Shown here: piece after piece, positions 54,932 through 62,849 of the stretch | How positions within the stretch are numbered: position 1 is the first letter of the stretch | Layout: each line of letters starts with the position of its first letter | Origin: Vibrio maritimus | GTDB taxonomy: Bacteria; Pseudomonadota; Gammaproteobacteria; Enterobacterales; Vibrionaceae | Assembly (NCBI GenBank): GCA_000755425.1 | Contig: BBMT01000019.1 | Span: 1-64,000 of the forward strand | Reading direction: 5' to 3' | Length of the DNA stretch: 64,000 bases | The notes under the pieces: model-generated | Databases searched by the model: none | The model's input: the letters and a program-made list of their open reading frames with translations, nothing else | What the model was told of the DNA's origin: nothing | Made by a program: the position numbers and the translations under genes

Positions 54932-55804
54932 TCACGATGCTATGTGTGCTTGGTCTGGTCCTTTATCTATAGTGAGTTGGCTTACAATGCTGTAGCAAGT
55001 CGCGCTACCTTTTTGTTCCTTAGACTGGATCTTAACAGTACCGGAGTTACCACTGGTGGTGTTTTTCCACGGTACTGATTTTCCGGACTTTGGACTTCTC
55101 ATTAGCTTTTCAACGGCGTTTTTGTGTAGTGTTTTATCTTTGTCAGAATAGCTCTCATCTTTTACCCCGAAGGTTTGAGATGTGAGCGAATCAACGAGTT
55201 GGAATGGTGAGCTTAGAATACCGCCAATCACGCCTGTGACGGCTCCTTTACTGGCTTCACGACCAGCTTGCTCTGCCTGTTGAACTAAGCTCTCCGCCTG
55301 ACTGATTATCTCAGGCATCGCCTTACGCACCGCTTCACTTTCAGCCAAAATTGCAGGGATCTGTTTGGACGTTGCGGCTATTTGCTTGTTGGTTTGTGCA
55401 ATCGTCTGATTGGTCTCATCTATCTGTTTCAGAATGCTCGGCAACGAGCGGTGCCAGTTTTGTGCCTCTGCGAGAATCGGGGGAATGGAGTCTCTCACGT
55501 TCTCAACTTCGGCAATGATAGAGGGTATTTGGTTGTTGATGTCGTCAACCCGAGCCAGCACTTCAGGTATCGCTTTTTGATATTCTGCACTTTGCTCGAG
55601 AATACTTGGGATAATCGCTTGTATCTTTTGGACTTCTTCTATGACGGGCGTGATACGTTGTGCGGTTTGGTCTATTTGTGTCAATAAACTAGGGAGCTCG
55701 ATACGGACCTGTCTTGCCTCTATGGTAAAACTGTAAATCGACCAGGCTAACGCCATGATGGCGATGGCGAAAACTAATCGGGTTCCTGCTAGTACTTTTT
55801 CCAT
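54932..55804 (-). CDS. single-pass membrane protein built from 14-residue repeats
   Basis: 290 residues, not recognised. A membrane helix (about 9-28) near the N terminus is followed by ten tandem 14-residue units (residues 37-176) of the form (I/L)P-x-I-(L/I)-x9. Next come a Gly/Ala-rich stretch (about 180-200, EASKGAVTGVIGGILSSPF) that may touch the membrane, and a basic, Ser-rich tail. Two heptads per unit with a fixed Pro suggest a regularly kinked coiled coil or alpha-solenoid reaching into the periplasm. I start at ATG 55804 with a GTGAGTGG site; six extra codons are rejected. The GNAT gene lies about 30 bp downstream. Confidence 0.75.
   Translation of the reverse strand: MEKVLAGTRLVFAIAIMALAWSIYSFTIEARQVRIELPSLLTQIDQTAQRITPVIEEVQKIQAIIPSILEQSAEYQKAIPEVLARVDDINNQIPSIIAEVENVRDSIPPILAEAQNWHRSLPSILKQIDETNQTIAQTNKQIAATSKQIPAILAESEAVRKAMPEIISQAESLVQQAEQAGREASKGAVTGVIGGILSSPFQLVDSLTSQTFGVKDESYSDKDKTLHKNAVEKLMRSPKSGKSVPWKNTTSGNSGTVKIQSKEQKGSATCYSIVSQLTIDKGPDQAHIAS
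55277..55696 (-). repeat. ten 14-codon tandem repeats
   Basis: Units read in order LPSLLTQIDQTAQR, ITPVIEEVQKIQAI, IPSILEQSAEYQKA, IPEVLARVDDINNQ, IPSIIAEVENVRDS, IPPILAEAQNWHRS, LPSILKQIDETNQT, IAQTNKQIAATSKQ, IPAILAESEAVRKA and MPEIISQAESLVQQ. Spacing is exactly 14 residues (42 bp) with no indels, while the DNA units have diverged, so the repeat is under protein-level constraint. Unit 8 has lost its Pro. Confidence 0.9.
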
Positions 55805-56074
55805 GTTACCACTCACTATCATGTCACAAATTACTTTAGTGTCGGCAATCCCAAAGATTGCTTGCGCACGCTAATACGACCTCAGTTTTTTCTAACATAA
55901 CCAAACTAAACTAGAGAGTAAACGATGCGATCGTTGGTTGGCTAGGGATGTTGGTAGGAATTGCGAGATTGTACAAAAAGGCAGCAGTTGAGCGTATTTA
56001 CCTAGTAAGTCACTAAAATGTAAAGCCAATTCAGCTAAACTGAAATCAATAAGGGAAAAAAGTAGGAGCTGGTG

Positions 56075-58435
56075 ATGGCGATTCAAAGACTCGAAGCTAA
56101 AAAGCTATACCATGCCGCAGAACTGAAAAAACTGCCATGCAAGTCGACCAAAGAACTGGATCCGATTGACGAAATTGTCGGCCAAGAGCGTGCTCAAAAA
56201 GCGGTTGAGTTCGCAATGTCGATTAAGGAAAAGGGTTACAACATTTACGCGATAGGCCAAAACGGCCTGGGTAAGCGTACCATGATATTGCGCTACTTAA
56301 GTCGCCATCCTCACGATACTGAAGCACTCTATGATTGGTGCTATGTGGCCAATTTTGCTGACACTCGTACGCCTCAGGTATTAAAGTTGCCATGTGGTAT
56401 GGGTGAGAAGCTGAAGAAAGATGTTGAGAAGCTGATCTCGAAACTCGTGAAAGCCATTCCAATGGCCTTTGACAACGAGCTCTACTTTGGCCGAGCGGAT
56501 AAACTCAAAAACGACTTGTCTCGCAAGCAGCAAGTTGAATTGCAAAAGCTCAGCGAAGAGGCGAAAGAGAAGGCATTAGCCTGACTATTACGCCGCAGGG
56601 GGATTACCAGTTTGTCGCCCTAAATGGTGAAGACTTACATACCGATGAGAGTTTTTCGGAGTTGCCACCGGAAGAGCAAGAGCGATTTGGTACCACCATT
56701 GATGAGCTTGAAGTGAGTCTGCGCGGAATGGCGAGAGAGCTGACCGATTGGGAAGAGACTTTCACCGATAACATTCAAAAGCTCAATGAAGAAGTAACCC
56801 TTGGGGTGATCAGTCATCTGATTAAAAAAGCTAAAAAAAGAATACAATGGCTACACGGAAATCAAAAAGTACTTGAGCGCCCTTCAGCAAGATATTTGTG
56901 AGAACGTGGATATCTTCCTTGAAGAGGGGAATGAGCAGGGAGAAATCGCTACTGCCTCTCTCGATAAAAAATTCCCGCGTCGTTATAAAGTTAACTTGAT
57001 TGTGAAGCAGTCTTGCAGTGATTTTCCAATTATTGTTGAGGAAAACCCAAACTATCACTCTCTATTTGGTTACATTGAAACCGCGACCTACAAAGGCACA
57101 GTCTTCACAGACTTCTCTTTAATCCGTTCAGGTAGTTTACATCGAGCGAACGGTGGCGTGCTGCTGATGGATGCGATTAAGGTGTTAGAGCAGCCTTATG
57201 TTTGGGATGGTCTAAAACGAGCGCTGCGCGCACGTCAGTTAAGCTTTACCTCACTTGAAAAAGAGGTGACGCTGACCGGAACAGTATCACTCGATCCTCA
57301 GCCTATTCCATTGGATGTGAAAATCATTTTGTTCGGTGATTACCGCACTTATCAACTACTACAACATTACGATCCAGAATTCAGTGAGCTGTTCAAAGTC
57401 ACCGCTGATTTTGAAGATGAGATGCCGCGAACAGCGGACTCTGAGCTCCATTATGCGCGTTTTATTTCCAGTATCGTCCATGATAACAACATGCTGCATT
57501 GTGACCGCAAAGCCATTGCTCGCATCATTGAGCACAGCTCGCGATTATCAGGTGATCAAAACAAGCTGTCGCTCCACTCTGCGCACATTGCCAATTTGCT
57601 ACGAGAGTCGAACTACGTAGCACGAAATGCGAAATCCAATCTGATCCGCATGGGGCACGTTGATCAAGCCTTGGAATATCAGCAGATGCGAGTCAATCGA
57701 TTGCAAGATAGTGTGATGGAAGGTTTCGTTAACGGTACGACGTTAATTCACACTGAAGGTTCGGCGATTGGGCAAGTGAATGCACTTTCAGTATTAACGA
57801 CCAGCGATCATATGTTTGGTGCGCCAAACCGAATCACGGCCACAACCTCTTACGGTGATGGTGATGTGATTGATATCGAGCGTAGTGTCGACCTTGGCGG
57901 TAGCATTCACTCTAAGGGCGTAATGATCCTGACCGCTTATCTCTCGTCGGTATTTGGTAAAACGGCGAAAGTGCCTCTTACTACAACAATTACTTTTGAG
58001 CAGTCTTATGGCGGTGTCGACGGTGATAGCGCCAGTATGGCGGAGTTCTGCGCGGTGGTTTCTGCGTTCTCTGGTCAGCCAAACCGACAAGATATTGCCA
58101 TTACCGGTTCAATGAACCAGTTTGGTGAGTCGCAGCCAATTGGCGGTGTTAACGAGAAAATTGAAGGCTTCTTCGATGTTTGTGCTATCAAGGGGCGTAA
58201 CTCCGAGCAAGGAGTCATCATTCCGCGCTCTAACGCTCACAATTTGATGTTACGTGCAGATATCGTTAAAGCCGTGGACAAAGGAGAGTTCCACATTTGG
58301 GCTATTGACCATGTGACTGAGGCGATAGAGCTGTTTACTGGCAAAGAGGCGGGCACGGCTACCCTCGAGGGGAGTTACCCTATCGACACCATATTCGGCA
58401 TTGCCCAAGCAAGGCTCAATGCACTGCGTAAATAA
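56075..58435 (+). CDS. Lon-like ATP-dependent protease (AAA_32/LonH type; frame broken twice)
   Basis: 786 residues when repaired. The ATPase half has a degenerate P loop, GQNGLGKRT, with Arg where Ser/Thr is usual, as in this subfamily. GGVLLMDAIKVLEQPYVWDG marks the second ATPase block. The C-terminal Lon-type protease domain has the catalytic Ser in GDSASMAEFCAV and Lys in GGVNEKIEGFFD, so it should be active. The frame breaks at CC near 56580 (add one C: KALALTITPQGDYQF) and at AAAAAA near 56823 (remove one A: LIKKLKKEYNGYTEIKKYL). The two shifts cancel. AGGAG lies before ATG 56075. A terminator follows. Confidence 0.87.
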
Positions 58436-58438
58436 CCC

Positions 58439-58464
58439 AAAAGCCAAGCGAATGCTTGGCTTTT
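58439..58464. terminator. bidirectional terminator
   Basis: AAAAGCCAAGC (58439-58449) pairs perfectly with GCTTGGCTTTT (58454-58464), between convergent Lon-like and PilZ genes. Confidence 0.9.
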
Positions 58465-58500
58465 AAATATCTTTAATGTTGTGCTGTTAGGGGCTAACGA

Positions 58501-59217
58501 TCAAGCGCGAAGCTTGAGCTTTGTGCCATCAAATTTAAGGTGAGAGAGCAGTTCTTTGGCGTTCGCCTCACCTTTCTCATCAAATTTAATGCCGTATGCG
58601 GTGTAGTGGCTAGATTTCTGTTGGTTGCAGATAAGCCCGCTTAGTGGAGGAAAATAGCGCCCTTTATATGCACCAGCTGCAACATTCAATGCGACTTCTT
58701 GACCAATGACTAAGCTCTTACCTAGTGCAGGCAAGATAAATCGACAACCACTTTTCGACATGTCTCTCAGTTCACAGCGCGTTTGATTGTGACCACTAAG
58801 GAGCGTGGCCTCAAGGTTCACTTCGTATCGAGGCTCTTTCCGAAGGTTTGTAACTTGCATGGCCTGCGGGATCGAGAGCACAAGGATTGGTAGCGGCTCT
58901 TCAACAATGTTTAATAGCTGAGAACGGAACTGGACAATGCCTCCTTCACCGCGTTGTGAAATCGCTCTGACGGTTAACAAGAAACCCTCTTGGAAGAAAT
59001 ACTTGAGGTCGCTTTCATCGATCTTAGGCGTTTCCAGCAAAATACGATGCTCAGAATGGGCACCAATAAATTGGGTTGCACAGCGAAAGGAAGTGCCTAC
59101 CGGTGTATTAACCGTCAATGTCACGTCGCCACCATGCTCAATCATAGCGAGAGCATCGGTGCTATTGAGTGTTTGCGTCGTGCGTGATGGGGGATTGGAT
59201 TTTTGTTGTTGCGTCAC
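58501..59217 (-). CDS. PilZ-domain c-di-GMP-binding protein, YcgR-like
   Basis: A 238-residue protein that should bind cyclic di-GMP. The N-terminal half (about 20-125) looks like the YcgR/PilZN domain. The PilZ domain (about 128-230) has both binding motifs: RKEPRYEVN (RxxxR) and DMSKSGCRF (D-x-S-x-x-G). YcgR proteins brake flagellar motors, but a distinct target is possible. The start is GTG 59217 with only a weak ribosome site. A diguanylate cyclase lies elsewhere in this window (21-22 kb). Confidence 0.85.
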   Translation of the reverse strand: MTQQQKSNPPSRTTQTLNSTDALAMIEHGGDVTLTVNTPVGTSFRCATQFIGAHSEHRILLETPKIDESDLKYFFQEGFLLTVRAISQRGEGGIVQFRSQLLNIVEEPLPILVLSIPQAMQVTNLRKEPRYEVNLEATLLSGHNQTRCELRDMSKSGCRFILPALGKSLVIGQEVALNVAAGAYKGRYFPPLSGLICNQQKSSHYTAYGIKFDEKGEANAKELLSHLKFDGTKLKLRA

Positions 59218-59591
59218 TGCCTGATAATTCCTGACGTTTTCTCTCTTACACTCAAAGCTTTATCTCGGATATTTTATATGAATCGCTTTGAGTCACACGC
59301 GTTTAATTTTTGAACCGTGTTCACAAAATTCTAGGGTGTCGATCATCAAAGTGCAATCAAAAACAAGAATTCAGGAGTCAAAATATTGACTTAGATGTCA
59401 ATATTGAGTTCAACCGCACAACTTTCGTTTTTGCCAAAGAGGGTATCCATCAAAGCTGGCTTTAATTTCTTGTATTTATAAAATCATCCTCTGAGGGGAA
59501 TTTTAGATTGATTGGTATCGCATTTTATTATCACTGTTGATTATGTACTTACTTCTATATATCATGCTTCGAAATCATTAATGAGGTCGAT
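59218..59591. other. intergenic region without evident features
   Basis: About 370 AT-rich bases between divergent genes. Promoters for both must lie here, but I see no strong palindrome, terminator or small gene. Confidence 0.4.
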
Positions 59592-60229
59592 ATGAACGAA
59601 AGCGTCAAAAATGAGCTTGGGAAGTTGCTCGTAAATCAAGAAGCATTACTGGACGTGCTGGCAAAGAGTCACTCCTCGCTGAATGACTACCCTGAGCTCC
59701 AAGATTATTTGGCGCGTAAAAATCCAAATGTGGTTAATTACAACCGAGCACTTCGCGAGGGGCAGTTTACCAAGCAAGAGTTCCTCGATGAGATCGGTGA
59801 GCGCCTAAATTGGCTTGCCTATGAGTTGCAACCACATATCGACATGGACTTTTTGACTGAGCGTGTTGCGTCGCTTGTCGGTGGTGACCTTGAAAAAATT
59901 AAAGCCCTAACTATCGAAGAAATCGGCGCTGACTTGTTATCTAAGTTGGTGAACTTATATGGCGGTGCTCTTTATTCAATCCAACAGTCCAAACCAAGCT
60001 ATCCGTTTCTCGCAACCAAAGGGCAGGTGGATCATGCTTTTTGGAAGCAGTCCCATCTCGCCTATGATGCTTGGATTGATGCTACCAAAGCCATTACAAG
60101 TTGACGAATTATTGCCAAGACAAGTTTGACTGTAAGGCGCCGCAGAGTTCGGTTCGATTCTTTCGTCAGTTTGGCGACCCCCGCGACATTCCTGAATGGC
60201 GAGAATACGCCGGTTTCGATGACAATTGA
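59592..60229 (+). CDS. hypothetical protein with recovered C terminus (frame broken once)
   Basis: About 212 residues when repaired; I do not recognise it. It is soluble and helical: ELGKLLVNQEALLDVLAKSH, then FLTERVASLVGGDLEKI and LLSKLVNLYGGALYSI. The plain frame stops at 60104 after AITS. Adding one T to the TT near 60101 continues the frame for 41 codons that look like real protein (TNYCQDKFDCKAPQSSV, then FGDPRDIPEWREYAGFDDN), ending at TGA 60227-60229. It is monocistronic. Confidence 0.6.
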
Positions 60230-60298
60230 GGCCTCGGTGTTCACATTCTATTAATTGAGTGCGAGGGATATGCGCTCACTTACTTATTAGATCTCGAG

Positions 60299-61255
60299 TT
60301 ACTCTCCTTTAAATGTCACTCGCCATTGAGATGGTGAGGCATTAAAACTGCGCGAGAAGTGCTTACGAAAAACACTCTCGGAGCCAAATCCCGATAACTC
60401 AGCAACGGTAGCGATGCTGTAATCAGTTGACTCTAATAGCTGTTGGCTAAGTGCTAATCTCCGATTAAGGAGCCATTCTCCAAAAGTGCAACCATAAGCG
60501 GCTTTAAACTGGCGGGTAAAAGTACGGCGACTCATTGCACAACGCTCTGCAATACCGTCAAGATCATAACTTTGGGTTAGGTTTCTCTCTACGTCACTGA
60601 TGACATGTCCGAAGCTGGTCGCTTTGTCAGGCTGCTTGGCAATAGGGTTAGGAATATACTGCTGCTGACCACCACTGCGAAAGGGTGCCGTCACCATCAT
60701 CCGAGCTATTTGAGTAGCGACTTCGCTACCACAAAGAGAACGCACGATGTGAAGACAACAGTCCAGAGATGCAGCGGTACCAGCAGAGGTGATGATGTTG
60801 TCTTGCTCGATAAATAGTGGGTCGCAATCGACAATAATGTCGGGAAATTTCTCTGTAAACGCCTGCTGATAGCCCCAATGCGTAGTCGCTCTCTTACCAT
60901 TAAGAAGTCCTGCCTTGGCAAGGGCATACGCACCAAGACATAACCCTACGACCATAGCGCCTCTTTGATGCGCGGTGATTAACTTTGCAATAAGAATATC
61001 ACTTGGCTCAGGCAAATGATTTGGCCAGCTAGGGATGACTATGATGTTCGCGCTGTCCAATATATCTAGCCCAACGCTGACCGATGCCTGAAAGCCACTG
61101 CTTAGATTTACGTGTTGATTTTCCTCACTGCAAAGGGTCAGCTCAAAAGCTGCTTTCTGGTCAAGAAACACATCTTGAAAAACAAGACACGGGACAGAGA
61201 GATGAAAAGCACTAATATCATTGAGCGCAACTAGCGCGACTTTATAAGGCTGCAT
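60299..61255 (-). CDS. GlxA-type regulator (DJ-1/PfpI plus AraC HTH)
   Basis: A 318-residue regulator. The N-terminal DJ-1/PfpI-like domain (about 5-190) contains the nucleophile-elbow cysteine in VGLCLGAYALAKAGLLNG and RATTHWGY. The C-terminal AraC domain (about 215-318) has LDGIAERCAMSRRTFTRQF and IATVAELSGFGSESVFRKHF. This is the FtrA/GlxA family; no target is evident. The MBL gene is divergent 137 bp away and may be controlled by it. Confidence 0.88.
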   Translation of the reverse strand: MQPYKVALVALNDISAFHLSVPCLVFQDVFLDQKAAFELTLCSEENQHVNLSSGFQASVSVGLDILDSANIIVIPSWPNHLPEPSDILIAKLITAHQRGAMVVGLCLGAYALAKAGLLNGKRATTHWGYQQAFTEKFPDIIVDCDPLFIEQDNIITSAGTAASLDCCLHIVRSLCGSEVATQIARMMVTAPFRSGGQQQYIPNPIAKQPDKATSFGHVISDVERNLTQSYDLDGIAERCAMSRRTFTRQFKAAYGCTFGEWLLNRRLALSQQLLESTDYSIATVAELSGFGSESVFRKHFSRSFNASPSQWRVTFKGE

Positions 61256-61392
61256 AGAACTAAACCGTAAATAGAGGTAAACCGTAAAGATGAATTAATT
61301 GGCCTGATTTGAGCGATAAGTGGCACTAGGGACAGTATTGCACAGTTCGTAACAGCTGCATAATTGAAACATCTTGAGAATCGGAGGTTACT

Positions 61393-62184
61393 ATGAAAAT
61401 TCACCATCTAAGAAGCGCGACATTTGTTATTGAATCGGGCGAACACTTTATTCTTATTGACCCTATGCTGGGTAGCAAAGGTTCTATGCCTCCGTTTTCT
61501 GTGTTTCGATTCAAAGCGGAAAAAAATCCAACAGTAAATCTACCTGTGAATGCTGATGAGCTGCTTGCTAAAGTGACTCATGCACTCGTGACGCACAGTC
61601 AAACCTTTGGCTTCAAGCCTCTTCAACATGGCGATCACCTAGATCCTGCAGGCGAAGCTTTTTTGATTGAAAACCAGATTCCAGTGACCACACCGAGCAA
61701 AGACAAGGCGTATTTGGAAAAGTATGGGATGACCGTCGAAAATGGTTTAGAACCTTGGCAACCAACCCCGTTTTTGGGCGGACAAATTACTGCAGTACCT
61801 GCGCAACATGGACATGGTTGGATTCATAAAGTGATGGCCAACGGCTGTGGTTTCTATATTGAGCTGCCTAACGAGCCAAGCATCTACATTAGTGGCGATA
61901 CGGTGCTAACAAATGATGTTAACAAGGCGCTCACTGAGCTTAAGCCAGACATTACTGTTGTTGCAGCGGGTCAAGCACAGATGGACGTTGGTCAGCCACT
62001 TCTAATGCCAACAGACGAGGTGATGGAATTTATTAAGCGTTCACCAGGCAAAGTTATCGCTAACCATATGGAAGCGTTGAATCACTGCCCGGTGGATAGA
62101 TCAACGCTGAAGCGAACATTGAGCGCTCATAGCTTAGTTGACAAAGTATCGATTCCAGAGGATGGTGAAACACTCGAGTTCTAA
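61393..62184 (+). CDS. metallo-beta-lactamase-fold hydrolase
   Basis: A 263-residue UlaG-like MBL-fold protein. Landmarks are HLRSATFVIESGEHFILIDP, ALVTHSQ, HGDHLDPAGEAFLI, VPAQHGHGWIHKV and the C-terminal ANHMEALNHCP. The metal motif is split: relatives read THxQxGHxDHLD, whereas here about eight residues (TFGFKPLQ) lie between THSQ and HGDHLD. It could be a real insertion. The activity is unknown. GGAGG precedes ATG 61393, and the stop is 23 bases before the AlkB-like start. Confidence 0.82.
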   Translation: MKIHHLRSATFVIESGEHFILIDPMLGSKGSMPPFSVFRFKAEKNPTVNLPVNADELLAKVTHALVTHSQTFGFKPLQHGDHLDPAGEAFLIENQIPVTTPSKDKAYLEKYGMTVENGLEPWQPTPFLGGQITAVPAQHGHGWIHKVMANGCGFYIELPNEPSIYISGDTVLTNDVNKALTELKPDITVVAAGQAQMDVGQPLLMPTDEVMEFIKRSPGKVIANHMEALNHCPVDRSTLKRTLSAHSLVDKVSIPEDGETLEF

Positions 62185-62206
62185 GATCGACATAGTGAGG
62201 CAGAAC

Positions 62207-62797
62207 GTGCAAAAGCATCAATATGAATGGCAGGAGATTGAAAATGGTCGCCTGCTTTACATTGAAAAACTGTTTGACCATGACTCTGCTGAAACCGTGT
62301 TTAACGAGTTGCAAAGGGCGCTAAATTGGCGACAAGATAATATTCGCCTGTTTGGAAAAGTACACCCGATCCCGAGACTTCAAGCTTGGTATGGGGATGC
62401 CAGTTATCGCTATTCTAATTTAGAGTTAGAGGCTCAGGCTTGGTATCCCAAACTTGCTGAGTTAAAGATTCTGTGTGAACAATATGCGCAGCATAGGTTT
62501 AATACAGTACTCGCCAATTTGTACCGTGACGGCCAGGATTCAAATGGCTGGCATAGTGACAATGAACCCGAGCTTGGTACAAACCCAGTAATTGCCTCAC
62601 TCAGCTTTGGTGGTGAGCGGCGGTTTTTGCTCAAACACAAACTGACTGGTGAGAAGTTGGAGTTCAATCTAACATCCGGCTCACTATTGATCATGGCCGG
62701 AGAAACTCAGGATCACTGGCAACACACCATTCCGAAGACCAAACGACCTGTGCCACCAAGGATAAATTTAACTTTTCGAAAAGTTCTGGTTCCTTAA
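62207..62797 (+). CDS. AlkB-like 2-oxoglutarate/Fe(II) dioxygenase
   Basis: A 196-residue dioxygenase likely to repair alkylated DNA or RNA bases. Iron ligands are GWHSDNEPELG (HxD) and the distal His in DHWQHTIPK; the 2-oxoglutarate Arg pair is PPRINLTFR. A substrate-lid region, HPIPRLQAWYG, precedes these. I start at GTG 62207 with GAGG six bases upstream; the open frame extends to TTG 62138 inside the MBL gene, which is less likely. It probably forms an operon with the MBL gene. Confidence 0.9.
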   Translation: MQKHQYEWQEIENGRLLYIEKLFDHDSAETVFNELQRALNWRQDNIRLFGKVHPIPRLQAWYGDASYRYSNLELEAQAWYPKLAELKILCEQYAQHRFNTVLANLYRDGQDSNGWHSDNEPELGTNPVIASLSFGGERRFLLKHKLTGEKLEFNLTSGSLLIMAGETQDHWQHTIPKTKRPVPPRINLTFRKVLVP

Positions 62798-62803
62798 AAC
62801 AAC

Positions 62804-62827
62804 AAAAGCTCCCTAATGGGAGCTTTT
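62804..62827. terminator. bidirectional terminator
   Basis: AAAAGCTCCC (62804-62813) pairs with GGGAGCTTTT (62818-62827), between convergent AlkB-like and decarboxylase genes. Confidence 0.9.
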
Positions 62828-62849
62828 GATTAGCTAAATCAGAGTTTGA

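Noticed and set aside
14737..58435. Programmed ribosomal frameshifting in the many broken genes
   Set aside because: The breaks fall in unrelated families, in both directions, at short homopolymers without consistent slippery heptamers or downstream structures. Sequencing error is simpler.
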